Origin: Macrocybe gigantea
Lineage: Eukaryota; Basidiomycota; Agaricomycetes; Agaricales; Callistosporiaceae
NCBI GenBank assembly: GCA_011319805.1
Contig: SJRY01000084.1
Coordinates: 1 to 64,000, forward strand
DNA: 64,000 nt
Direction of reading: 5' to 3'
Of the stretch, positions 23,283-34,100 are shown one piece after another; the first letter of the stretch is position 1, and every line of letters starts with the position of its first letter. Below the pieces are notes generated by a model that searched no databases, was not told where the DNA came from, and was given only the letters and a program-made list of their open reading frames with translations. Position numbers and translations under genes: made by a program.

Positions 23283-23602
23283 TGTTACAGACGTCGCCCA
23301 AAGGACTATTCATTTTCTTATCTTATCTTTCCCATATCCCTTATCTCCCCCATCATGCTGCGCAGCGTGCAGCCATCGAGTCATCCCACTTCCCTAGTCA
23401 TCCTGAGTCATCTCCTTCCAGTCTTACTCATCCGCAGTCCACAGCATTGCACAGCCCATGGTCCGTGCTCGAGTACTGTAATGTATATAAGGACTCCCAG
23501 ATGTACCAGTAGCGCTAGGCTTAATATTCCTTTTGCCATCATCTCAAGACCACTCTCGCACTTAGTCTGCCCGAGTCCTTCTGAGATTCATCTAGCCTAA
23601 CA
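23283..23602 (+). repeat. SP copy C 5' LTR (320 bp)
   Basis: TGTTACAGACG...TAGCCTAACA. Left flank GCAGT is copy O integrase sequence. Confidence 0.92.
23484..23527 (+). promoter_or_regulatory. SP promoter: TATA box and predicted RNA start
   Basis: TATATAA at 23484-23490, and AGGCTTAATAT at 23517-23527, 33 nt downstream. The latter is the segment complementary to the primer site, as expected if it is the very 5' end of the transcript. Confidence 0.65.
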
Positions 23603-23604
23603 AG

Positions 23605-23615
23605 ATATTAAGCCT
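23605..23615 (+). promoter_or_regulatory. SP copy C self-primer binding site
   Basis: ATATTAAGCCT begins 2 nt after the LTR and pairs perfectly with 23517-23527. This is the arrangement known for Tf1/sushi-group elements, where the mRNA 5' end folds back and primes reverse transcription instead of a tRNA. Confidence 0.8.
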
Positions 23616-23839
23616 CGTTGAGACTCGCTCAGACTCACACACACACCACGTCATGCTTTATCAAAGACTTGATCAACATTCAACGACAAGCAGTCATCGA
23701 CCCAGCGAGCACTAGCACGAGCGACGAGAGCACTTGGCTCAGAGAAGTAGACCAGGCATTGCAGTCCACGCCATTCACAGAGACAGTCCATGCCACCCGC
23801 AGAGACACTAGCAATCCAAACAAATGAAAGAGAGAGCGC

Positions 23840-24265
23840 ATGCCTACACCAAGTAGCGACGATGAAGAGCAGGCATTTCTGAGAGAGTTTGCCTTCACCA
23901 CCACAGACGAGCCTGCTGAGATCCTCAGCAAAGGAGCAGCACAACTCATTGCAGAACTCTTCCTAGAAGGAGAATATGGGATAAGCCCAGAAGAGCTGTG
24001 GTCAGACCAGAATCTTCTTGCCGAAGAAGAGGACGAACCCATCTGCAAGAAAATGAGAGAAGAACGAACACAAGCCCGAGACTTTAGGTGACAACAGATC
24101 GAGAACTATAATTGCTGAACACAGGAGGAAGACATACTGATACAGAGAGGGCACGACACACAGAGCGTACGACAGATCCAATGAGAATGACACCAGAGTC
24201 AAGGACACACAGGAACAAAACCACCGAACCCCTTCAGAGGACCAATCTACCGAAGCACTGCATAA
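23840..24265 (+). pseudogene. SP copy C ORF0 (141 codons, internal stops)
   Basis: ATG at 23840 (MPTPSSDDEE). The terminal TAA at 24263-24265 is shared with O, A and B. Copy C has extra stops (first at 24089-24091). It is in frame with the gag downstream. No known domain. Confidence 0.5.
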
Positions 24266-25426
24266 GGAAAGAATCGCACCACTGTGGCGAAAGTAAGCAA
24301 CAGTGACTGGGATGAATACTATCGGTGGAGGGAGTGAAAAGGATTACCAAAGACAAATGGACTGACCGCCGCAGAGTGGGCCGATTTTGAACAAGCTTGT
24401 AAAATCGCAGGAGTTGACCTAGACTACTGGAAAGAACAGAGAGAAGAGTGAAGACAGAAACAGCTCCAAGAACAGCAAGCCCAAGTACAAGCACAGCAGA
24501 CCCAAGAACAACAGATCCAGGAACAGGAAAACCAAGACCAAGAGAACGACGAAGAAACCCTCCAAAGGATGACGACAGAATACAAAGGAATCATCACTGA
24601 TCCGAAATCCTTTACAGGAGATCGAATGTCCTTCGATATTTGGTGGAGGAAGATGAAACTTTACATAACTGCACATGGAGACCTCACGGACACACAGAAG
24701 ATTGAAGTGGTCCTGTCTAGAATGACCGACGGACCCGGAGCCCACTGGGCATCAAAGAAGATTGACACCACTACCAACCAAAGCACATGGGCTGACTTCA
24801 TAACTGAGATAGAGACACGATTCAGCAACGTCATGTCGCCATCACAAGCAGGAAGCAAACTATTTAATATCAGACAGGGAAACCAACCCATCGATGAATT
24901 TCTGGATGAATTCATAGACCTCGCAGGGAAAGCAGGAATGACAGGAACAGCCCCTTGTTTCCTACTCGAGAAGAGCTTAAACCGAAGGACAGCAGAAGCC
25001 ATACACTCGATCTCCACACTTCCAACAGATGGAGATGAATATATCAAGACAGTTCAAGTGATTGGACAAAACATCGATGAACACAGAAATGTGATGAGAG
25101 GAGAATTCACAAGCAATCAGCACAAGGCCGGAAATCCAAGCCGAGGAGCAGGACAGGCTATGGAAGTCGACAAAGTACGAAGCAACAACTGCTTCAACTG
25201 CAATAAACCAGGACACCTCTCACGAAACTGCCCAGAACCACGAAAAGGAGCAGCAAATGTCACATGCTTCAATTGTGGCTTAAAGGGACACTATGCATGG
25301 AACTGCAAGAAGAAGAAGAAAGGAAAATCCCGGGTCAGAGAAGTGAAAGAAGAAGAAGGAGAGGATGAAGAAGACAAGGATGAAGAAAGCTCTAACAAAG
25401 AGGGTTTTGCCGAAGGATCCGACTAA
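24266..25426 (+). pseudogene. SP copy C gag
   Basis: The part from ATG 24569 is open for 285 codons to TAA at 25426: capsid segment (MTTEYKGIITDPKSF, FDIWWRKMKLYITAHGDL), two CCHC knuckles ([14 protein letters not shown] and [14 protein letters not shown], about 25190-25310), then a basic run and an acidic tail. The portion before 24569 is also conserved coding sequence but has CGA to TGA stops in copy C. Confidence 0.85.
25402..25408 (+). promoter_or_regulatory. SP copy C candidate -1 slippery site GGGTTTT
   Basis: G GGT TTT in the gag frame, 16 nt before the gag TAA. Pol continues in the -1 frame ([14 protein letters not shown]...). Confidence 0.45.
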
Positions 25427-27386
25427 GAGGTGCTAAATCGCGACCCATACAACTGAAACAGACTCGCTTTGATACCGGATGTAGATCATCCCATACTCTG
25501 AAATACACCATTCCCGCCAAGCGATCTGAAGCACCAAGGAAAACCGTCCAAGGGGACAAACCACCAAAGAGGAAAGAACTCGCAGTACCAGCAAGGATAT
25601 GAACGTGAAAAGGAATCACAATGATAACACCAGAAGTCGATAGCAGAGCGGATAGGACCTGCATCAACACCGCAATAGTAGCAAAAACAGGACTGAAGAC
25701 ACAACGAATCAAGAAGATTCCCATCATAAATGCAGACAGATCACCCAACTGCCAGAAAACAGCAGACCGAGTAGCGGAGGTCCACATTGACATTAAAGAA
25801 CACAAGGAGCACATGGAAGCCATCGTACTCGACATCGGAAAAACTGACATGCTACTAGGACATGACTGGCTTGTCTACCACAACCCAACAATCAAATGGA
25901 GGACAGGAGAAGTTGTCTTCGACAGATGCCCTAAAACGTGCAAAATAAACCACCAGATGATTAAGATACAGAAGGTGGCTGAACCAGCGAAAACCACAGC
26001 CAGCGACAAGACAGGAACCCAGATACCCCCATATCTGATCAGATTCAAACACCTCTTCAAGGAGAAGAACTTTGATCGCTTACCAGACCACAAAGAATGG
26101 GACCATGAAATGAACTTAACAAAGGATGCACCCAAAATGATACCGAGCAAGGTTTATCCGATGACACAGAAAGAGCTAGAGGAACTAGATGCCTTCGTCG
26201 AAGAAGGATTATGAACAGGAAAAATACGCCCATCGAAATCGCCTTACGCAGCACCCTGCTTCTTTCGCAACAAGAAGGATGGAAGCAAACGACTCATCCA
26301 AGACTACCAGGAGATAAACAAATATATGGTCAAGGACAAATTCCCACTACCATGCATCAGCGAGCTCCTTGATGTATTACAAGGAGCAAAGTACTTTAGC
26401 AAGATCGATATTATCTGGGGATACAATAACATGCGCATCCGGAAAGGGGATGAATGGAAGGCAGCCTTCCTAACAGCAAGAGGATTCTTCGAACCAACAG
26501 TCATGTATTTTGGGCAGTGCAACGCACCAGGCACTTTTAGCCGAATGATGGCGAGCCTCTTCCAAGACCAAATATGAAGGAGAGTGTGCATAATCTATAT
26601 GGATGACATCATAATCATCGGACGAACATGAGAGGAACTCCAAAAGAACACCATAGAAGTCATGGAAATACTGAACAAGAATGACCTGTTCATCAAAGGA
26701 CCGAAATGCATCTGGGAATTATCAAAAGTCCCAGTACTAGGATACATTGTAGGAGAAGGGAAGGTAGAAATGGAACCAGAAAAGATCACAGCCGTACAAT
26801 CCTGGCCAACCCCAAAAAACTAAGAAAGAACTACAAAAGTTCTTGGGATTCATGAACTTTTACCGACAATTCATCAAGGGATATGCAAAGGTCGCTAAAC
26901 CCCTGACGGAGTTGACTGGAAACAAAGCATTCCAGTGGACAGACAAGCAACAGAATGCTTTCAAAGAGCTGATCCGACATATAACCTCAGCACCCATTCT
27001 AGCACTACCACAAACAGAAGGAAAATTCCGAGTCGAAATGGACGCCTCAGGATATGCCATTGGAGCAGTACTATCACAACAGCAGAAAGGACTATGGCAT
27101 CCGATCGCATTCATTTCGAGATGCATGACCCCAACGGAACAAAACTATGAAATCTATGACAAGGAACTTCTTGTGATAATGGTCGCACTAAAGACATGGA
27201 GACAATACCTCCTTGAAGCTTGAGAGAAGTTCGAAATATTGATGGATCACAAAAACCTATCATACTTCCGGAAGCCACAGCGACTCAATTCGAGACAGAT
27301 TGGCTGGTACCTGAAATTACAGAAATATGACTACGAACTACGACACGTACCAGGAAAGGCGAATGGAAAAGGATGTCCTGTCACGG
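25409..27386 (+). pseudogene. SP copy C pol, first part (PR-RT-RH)
   Basis: Protease region 25621-26214 differs from copy A by one residue and carries the same DSRAD change. RT spans about 26220-26900 (IYMDDIII near 26600) and RNase H 26990-27230. Stops after VEEGL (near 26213) and after LLEA (27221-27223) are shared with copy A, and others are private. It is cut at 27386 by element AS. Confidence 0.85.
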
Positions 27387-28486
27387 TGATAACTATCGGG
27401 TAGCACTAACCTACAAACCAACAAGGTGGAATGAAGGAAGCGTCAGTCCCAATCCAAGGCTGTATAAACTACGAGCTGTTCAAGTCACAGAGTAACCCGA
27501 GGGACTGTAGATATGGATGGTTTCAAGCGGATTTTGGGGTTTTCGAAACAAGGCGGTTAGACTTAGCTGAATTTCCGCGTGATATCGAGGGCTTTGGTGA
27601 GGGTTTCGGAAGGGTTTCGACTATAGTGACTTCCACGCGAAGCCAGGGACACTGATTTCGAGACTGAGTACTGTGGCTCCACGCAAGCACGACACTTTGA
27701 GATTGGATAACATAAGGACTCCACACAAGTCATAGACTGCGAGACTGCTGAAGGACTGAGACGGTAACTTTTTCTATGTCCTTACAAATGCCAAGTACAT
27801 GGGTTTTTATAGATGAGAAGATTTTGAGTATTGGAATAACCAGCGAAGTTGAAACCGAATGAGAGAACGTATTGTATGATTTCGAAAGGGTTGTTTAGTG
27901 GCTGAAATGTCAGGGAGATGTAAGTCCATTCGAAATCTGAACATAAAGGGTGAAACAGTAGGTAAAAGAACATCCCGAAACCAGTGCCATGCGTCGTAGA
28001 ATAGAACGTGAAAATAATCTAAGGAACGTAGAATGTATCAGTGAAATATGAGTCATGAATTTCGAAATGAGAGTGGATGAAACGGTAGCGTGCTCGAAAT
28101 CCCTTGTTTCGAATGTACTGCAGCGAGGCAGTGTCAGGAACGTGGGAAGGTGTGAGGCGGTGCAATATCAAAAATGGTAGTAGTCTTGCCACATCGGGAT
28201 CTGGGAATCGGGGGAGGCATATAGGAATAAGACTGCCTGACTGGATTGGGTGGTATAGGAAGTGCAGAATGTCTGGAATGTACGGGTGCGATGCATTTGG
28301 CGAAGTGTCAGGGACCTGGAATGGAAGCCTCACGGAGTTGTCGACATCCTGAGTACTCGAACGAGAAGTCAGCAGCTGGACTGTGGTATCATGCTGAGGG
28401 GGCCGAGTAGTGGTATGATTTCGAATGCAGGGGCGGGATTACCAAATTAGGACTTATCAGCGGTCAGCGGCACGGAGCGCTCATCA
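27387..28486 (-). repeat. AS 3' LTR (1,100 bp)
   Basis: On the minus strand it begins TGATGAGCGC and ends GTTATCA. It lacks about 29 bp present in the two other copies (after 27509). A TATA-like TATAAAAAC is at 27811-27803 on the minus strand. Confidence 0.9.
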
Positions 28487-28499
28487 TCTGTCCTCCCCA
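28487..28499 (-). promoter_or_regulatory. AS polypurine tract
   Basis: GTGGGGAGGACAG-like purine run on the minus strand directly before the 3' LTR, the expected plus-strand primer. Confidence 0.6.
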
Positions 28500-28644
28500 C
28501 TTAGCGGTCGACTGTCCTCAGTTGGCATTCCCATTGAACGGCGACCTTGGTCATTATTTGGGTAATGTGGGTTTCGCGAGTTGATCTGCCATGACGAAGT
28601 CACGAGGCATTTCGGGCGTTCCTATCATTTGCAGATTTCGCCTG

Positions 28645-28652
28645 TATAAAAG
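28645..28652 (+). promoter_or_regulatory. TATA box of the AS antisense gene
   Basis: TATAAAAG stands 107 nt before the ATG of the antisense gene and only about 160 bp from the 3' LTR, on the strand opposite to gag-pol. This suggests a promoter independent of the LTR. Confidence 0.55.
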
Positions 28653-28751
28653 GGAGGGTGGGATGGGTACGAACAACTTTCTTGTCGACTCGTCGAAATC
28701 TCAGCTCTCACCAAATCGCATACCGCTTCTCGAAATCATCTTGTGCACAAC

Positions 28752-30763
28752 ATGTCCACCGAAATCGTCAAGACCGAAACTTCGATTGCCGAGCTTGAAG
28801 GGCTCTTCGAGGCCGTCCCTGGACTGAACGCAAGCATTGAGGCCATCAAGGCCTTTAGTGCTGCAGTCTCGAAACGTTTTGTAAGTCCAACGGGGAGTGA
28901 GTGAGGAGATATCTTTATCCGTATTGACATTAGGATGAGTGGGCAAAGGAGGGTCAAGACATTCCTGAAGACGTCTTTCAGGACTGGGTTTCGCGATACA
29001 ACGAGTGGGTTGGCCACCTGGACGAGGATCGTCAGGATGAGGTTGGGGGCCTGTACGAAAGTCCGGGATCTGGTGAGTCAGGCTATTTCGTCTCCACTAC
29101 ACTGGATTGCTGATTTCAAAGGTTCTTCGCTTGGCAGAATGGTCCTTGCAGATGGTCCCCTGGTGCTACCGAACGCGATGCTGACTATGCGTGTCCCAAC
29201 TGCGGGACCTTCTCGAAAGTGTGGGGCGTCAGATTCTGCAGCTGGTGGTGCAGATTCGGGAGCGAAACGACGGCGTGCTGACAAGGATGAAAAGAAAGCG
29301 GCTCGCTGGGAGAAGAACAAGCTCGTGCAGCAGCAATATTGGGAGCGCCACCTGAAACTCGATTTCGAGGAGGTTATGGGTGAGGAGCGGGTGAGTGATT
29401 GTGTCTCCTTGCCACCGGACTGTTTCTGAGTCCTACCGCGGTTTAGTGCGAATGGTGTAAGAAGGCCGACCTCGAAGTCTGCGAGAAGATCGATTCCGAG
29501 CCAGGCCCTTGTCGACGCTGCATCGAAAAACAGCTCGGCTGCTCGTTCAAAAGGCCACGTGCTGCGAAATCAGCTAAAACTACTTCACGGATTAAAACTG
29601 ACTCTGGCGACGGGGTTATGCGAACAAGGTCACAGTCTCGAAAGACCGTCCATTCAAAGCCTAGGGACGAGGATGCCGAGCCAAGGCCGTGTCGCGATCC
29701 AAAGGGCAAGATGCGAGCTTACGATACCGAGGCCGAGGAATCGATTTTGGAGACTTCGCAGGAGCCACCGTCGCATTTCGAGGATATCGAAATACATGCA
29801 CCTTCGGAGGACATCCTGTATCATCCGGAACCAATTATTGCACCCACGCCTCCTCCGATGCCGGTGCCACCAATGGATTCGTGCTACGGTCTGGGCTTTC
29901 ACAATTGTAAGTCTATTTTTTTTTTTTTTTTTTTTTTGAATTGCTCATTATCTTTGTGAGCAGGACTTCCCGGGCCACGTCAATGGTTCAAGACGGGAAC
30001 ACTGCCTGCCATGGACGATTTCGAAGATCAGGATTTCTGGAGGGAGGCTGTTGAAGCCCCAAACATGCCCGATGGTTTTGAAGACATTGCCGAGACCGCA
30101 ACGCGCCTTGCTGCCGATCGTGTTCGGGATAGTGATGTTCAGTTGCGAGACGCCCTCCGGTTCGATAATCAGGATTACGAGGACATTTATAATTTCGTAC
30201 TCCCGTACGATATCAAGGCCTTTGAATTTCTAGGGAACTCCTTCCAGAGTATGAACGAGGATTCCCAACACATGTATGATCTCGCAGATACTCTTGAAAT
30301 GGCCGCTCGTACTATGCACGAATGTGCCGATCATCGGGAGGAATTCCTGGAGCTTGGCGGCAATGTCCTTCAACATGTTCGTCGGGCAACAGAGTTACAA
30401 CAGCATCGGCTCTTAACTCAAGTCCATCAATTCATGGCACAGAATGTTCCGAGGGCAGTCGAAACCGAAGTCCACTGGCTACTTGCGCAGTGTTGGGAGT
30501 CAATGGTTTCAAGAGGCGTCGGGACATCGGTCGAAATGCCAACAGTTCGGGAGCTCGTGGTTTCGATACCACCATCGATTGGTACTGGGGTCGATTTGTC
30601 GGAAAGCTCAGGAGCATCGTCAGGATCGGAGTCTGGAGAAGAGACGTCGGAGGAGAGCGGTGAAGAAGGCGATGACCAGAAAGAAAACGAGTCATCAGAT
30701 GAGAGTGAGGGTGAGATGGATGAAGAGGAAGATGAGTTCGGTGGAATCCCGTCCGAACTATAA
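28752..30763 (+). CDS. Antisense accessory gene of AS: Zn2Cys6-like, acidic-tailed 599-aa protein
   Basis: Exons 28752-28880, 28934-29072, 29122-29390, 29447-29906 and 29961-30763 sum to exactly 1,800 nt, one open frame of 599 codons plus TAA. The introns are 49-56 bp with GTAAGT or GTGAGT donors and AG acceptors; the fourth holds a T20 run. Six cysteines at residues 180, 183, 191, 201, 204 and 211 give CX2CX7CX9CX2CX6C, close to the fungal Zn2Cys6 cluster (usual first spacing six) and starting exactly at exon 4. A basic patch (KRRR, 138-141) precedes it, with a second basic stretch after it. Residues about 543-599 are almost all Ser, Glu and Asp. This suggests a nuclear DNA-binding protein with an acidic activation-type tail. 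It runs tail-to-tail with integrase, 150 bp apart. No stop is present although pol is broken. It could be a captured host gene or an element regulator. Confidence 0.7.
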
Positions 30764-30914
30764 AATTTGTAATAATTGTTTTTGAATCCAGTATTTTCTT
30801 GTTTCTGATGGATGTGAAACTGGACTTAAAAGGATCGTGAAAATAGATAATGGTAAGTGAGAGTGTCAAATAACAAAGAAAATGGATAGTCAATGAACGC
30901 AAAAAGAGTTGGAC

Positions 30915-32313
30915 TTAATGAGAGTGAGCTAAGCTAATGTGGTGCCGAAAGTATTTCAACGTCGGAATCAACTTTGGGATCGCTGTCGGTAGGTATGTTG
31001 AAATTGTCCGGATTTCATCGCCTTGATCGTTTGAGGCTTGCATTTTACAAAGCCAGGCAGCGTCAATATCGAGAAGTGTTTCGGGAATGGTGATTTCGCG
31101 GTGAGTGAAGTATGGGATGACTCGAAATGCTGCTACGGGATGATCCAGGACTATGCCATCGAGTTCGGCAATGATGTAAGCACCTCCGAAATTCCGGGAG
31201 ACAATGATAAGTGGTCCGAGATACCAAAGTCGCATTTTGTGATCGAGACTCTTCTCCACACGAGTGTTTCGGATGAGGACTAGGGCACCGCATTTGAAAT
31301 TGAAATCACGAATGGTGTGATAGTGCTTCTTTTCAAAATGTTTGGCAGCCTTTCTATGGGTATCGTATACATCGGCATGAAGGGCTTGTAGCTGTTCAGT
31401 CCGTTTTTGTAAGGTGACAGCTCGACGAGCAATAAGATCTGTGGATGATAGTAAGGATTCGGAAGGAGGCTGCAGGTAGGTTGCTTCCATGATATCGAAC
31501 GGGAGAATGGGATGGTTGCCAGTTACTGTAAAATAAGGTGAACAATCCATTCGACGGCGGGCAGTGACTCTTTCGGCATAGAAGACTGAATGGACATATT
31601 GTGACCACTTGCTTTCGACACCATCTGCTGCCTTTATCAGTGATTGACGAATATCATAATGCGGCCGCTCAGCTATCCCATTGGCGCGGGAATTGTATGT
31701 CGAGATTCGGATGTGGTAGATGCCGTAGCGTTTCCCGAGGTAGTCAAGACCTGCCATGAAGGGACCACCGTTATCCATGACAATTTCGCGAACACCACTC
31801 CATCGACATAATACATCCTGGAACAGCCATTCACCGATTGCGGGACCGTTTTCTTTCCGGAGGGCTCAAATTCAGGATAATGCATGAGGAAGCAACGACC
31901 TTGCATGATGTACTGATAGCCATTGGACTTTGGCATCTTCATGGTATCGGCATAGAATTTTCCGAAAAGGGCACAGGTACTGCCACGACTGGCGGGATGA
32001 GAACCTGTCAGGACTGTCATTGCTGACAGATGTGACAAGTCCTGCAAAACCAAGAGATATCGGCCAGCATGTGAGGCCACCAAAAGCACTCACAAACCAA
32101 GGTACGTGTCGGGTAGATGCCCTTGTGACCGAGGTCATCATGGGCTTGGGCGATGATGTTCATACGCCGATTTCGAGGGATCACGAGTTTGTGACTACCT
32201 TGGTCATCCTTTCGCCATAACTTGTCAGCGGCAACAAAGAAGTGGAAGCAATACCGAACAAAGGCCTCGAAAGCAGAATCTGTGAGACTGGGTGGACAAC
32301 GCAAGGTGGTCAA
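30915..32313 (-). pseudogene. AS integrase, frameshifted
   Basis: The HHCC finger (HDDLGHKGIYPTRTL...CRTCHICQQ) is at about 32150-32020. The core continues with ENGPAIGEWLFQDV and MDNGGPFMAGLDYLG, then 31778-30915 to the C-terminus. There is an in-frame TGA after CHICQQ and a one-base shift near 31870 between HYPEFE and LRKENG. No chromodomain follows; the frame ends at SLAHSH. Confidence 0.85.
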
Positions 32314-32503
32314 ATAGTCCTGTACGAGGTCGAGGCGCTGATCGTCGGCAATGGCTGATTTCGAACGAGGAACAAATACATAGTCAGGGATGGAGCTGAG
32401 CTGTCGAAGGTCAGGGTTGGCTTCTAGACGGTCTTCGGACTCGGAAGAGGAGGAGTTTCGGTGGAAGACAGCTTGACTGTCCCCCCACTTGAAATGTCCT
32501 GTC

Positions 32504-34100
32504 CTAGGTATATCGAAATGAGGTGACTTCGACGTGTTTCAGGATGATATTGAGGGGTGTTAACAAAATGGATGAAGCCATAGACTCTGTCGATCCAATC
32601 GTCGAAATCTTCGTCTTGGTCAGGCTCGGATCACCTGGTCGGCGGGAAAGACCATCAGGACCGTGACTAGAGCCAGGAACATGAACAAGTGTGAAGTGGA
32701 ATGTCAGGATCATCAGGATCCATCGATTGATACTGGCAGAGGGGACTATATCGGGATTGTTTAGCATGCCTTTGATGTAGCGGGCATCGACTTCGACAAC
32801 GAGGTTTCATACACCAATGATGTACATGCGTACTGCACAGACTGATCGGAATAAGCCATAGATTTCGAGTTTCGGCTGTGAGAAGCGACATTCACAATCG
32901 TTCAGTGTGATGGATCTGAAACGGTTGTAATATCAGACTCGAGGGTTATCGGGATCGCATTGGCAAAGGAAGTAACTGACTGCGATGTAGGAGGTATCGA
33001 CGGCGAGGATAATGGGGGCTTCTGACTTGTAGTCAAGGGGTCGGAGAGCTGGAGAAGTGATAAGGGCTTGTTTCAGATCTTCCTGTGCATCGAGTTGCTC
33101 CTGACTGAAGACATAGTCTACATTCTTCTGCGTAAGGCAGACTAAGGCATCAGCGCGATGAGCAAAATTTCGAATGAAGATACGCATGACACCAATCGTT
33201 CCGAGGAAGGCGCGAACGTCTGGAGGTCTTGGCACGGTTTCCAAGTTTTGATTGCGACAACTCGGGATTCATCAGGAAGATGACCTTTAGGCGTACAACG
33301 GTGTCCAAGAACTGTGATTTCAGGGCTACAGAGCGTGAGCTTTGTGCCAGAAAAGGTGCCTCCAGAATACTTCATGCGCTGGACAACATGGTTCAGATTG
33401 CAAAAGTGTTCCCAAACGAAGCGACAGATGCTGGGATTCTGTGGAATGGTTTCGAAACTGTTATCGGGACGTCGATATTCGGAATCTGGGCCTTTCACAG
33501 GGACATCATCGATATAGGGGATGGTAAGATGCAGTATCTCGTCTTGTAGGATGAAAGTTACATCATCATGGAATATAGGAACGGAATTGGTCCAGCCCAT
33601 CGGAGCATACAAGTCGCATAGTGCCAAAGGGGGTCTGGAATGTAGTGAGATCCTGAGAGTTTTCAGCGAGGAGTCGTTCATCGCAGCCAACATAGAGGTC
33701 AAGCATCGCCCACAGGGGCGGCCATCAAATTGTTCTGCTAAGTGATCAGGGACCGGGGTAACTCCAGAATGATGGATGGTGACTTTGTTTAGTGGCTCGA
33801 GGGAGTGGACGATGCGAAGCAACTTGCCATCTTTCTTGATGACTGTGAACCACCAGGAGCGGTAGGAGGAATTCGAGGGCTCATAGACACCGGCATCGAT
33901 CTTTCGACGAATGAGCTGACAAATTTCATCATAAATACCAGGAGGTATCAGGATGTTCTTGTGAATCCAAGGCTTGTGCTGAATGACAGGGATTTCGATG
34001 GCAGGGAAAAAGTCTTTCTCGAAATCGACTGCACTCTTGGTCGGTCCAAGCGAAGGCGCCGTTCTGGAGGCACATAAAGTGGTGCATCAGTCTTCGTTCT
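32504..34100 (-). pseudogene. AS reverse transcriptase and RNase H, decayed
   Basis: RT begins with SSYRSWWFTVIKKDGKLLRI near 33870, contains IPYIDDVPVKG (catalytic YIDD) near 33510, and GTKLTLCSPEITVLGHRCTP near 33330. The RNase H/connection segment is at 33244-32933 (AVDTSYIAVSYFLCQCD) and 32891-32504 (VHVPGSSHGPDGLSRRP). Several frameshifts and stops occur. Confidence 0.8.

Noticed and set aside
23618..23827. Leader ORF of SP starting at 23618 as a separate protein
   Set aside because: Its first codon is TTG, not ATG, and it ends before the ATG of ORF0; more likely leader sequence.
8187..27386. Copies A and C as an inverted segmental duplication
   Set aside because: Copy A has its own perfect TSD in copy O and its own LTR pair, so it arrived by transposition; the flanks of A and C are not duplicated.
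27431..28450. ORFs within the AS LTRs (27431-27655, 28104-28352 and their copies)
   Set aside because: They recur only because the LTR is repeated; frames differ between the copies and no domain is seen.
29918..29937. Run of about 20 T as a terminator or poly(A) tail of an inserted retrogene
   Set aside because: It lies inside intron 4 of the antisense gene, whose flanking exons keep the frame, and there is no TSD of a retrogene.
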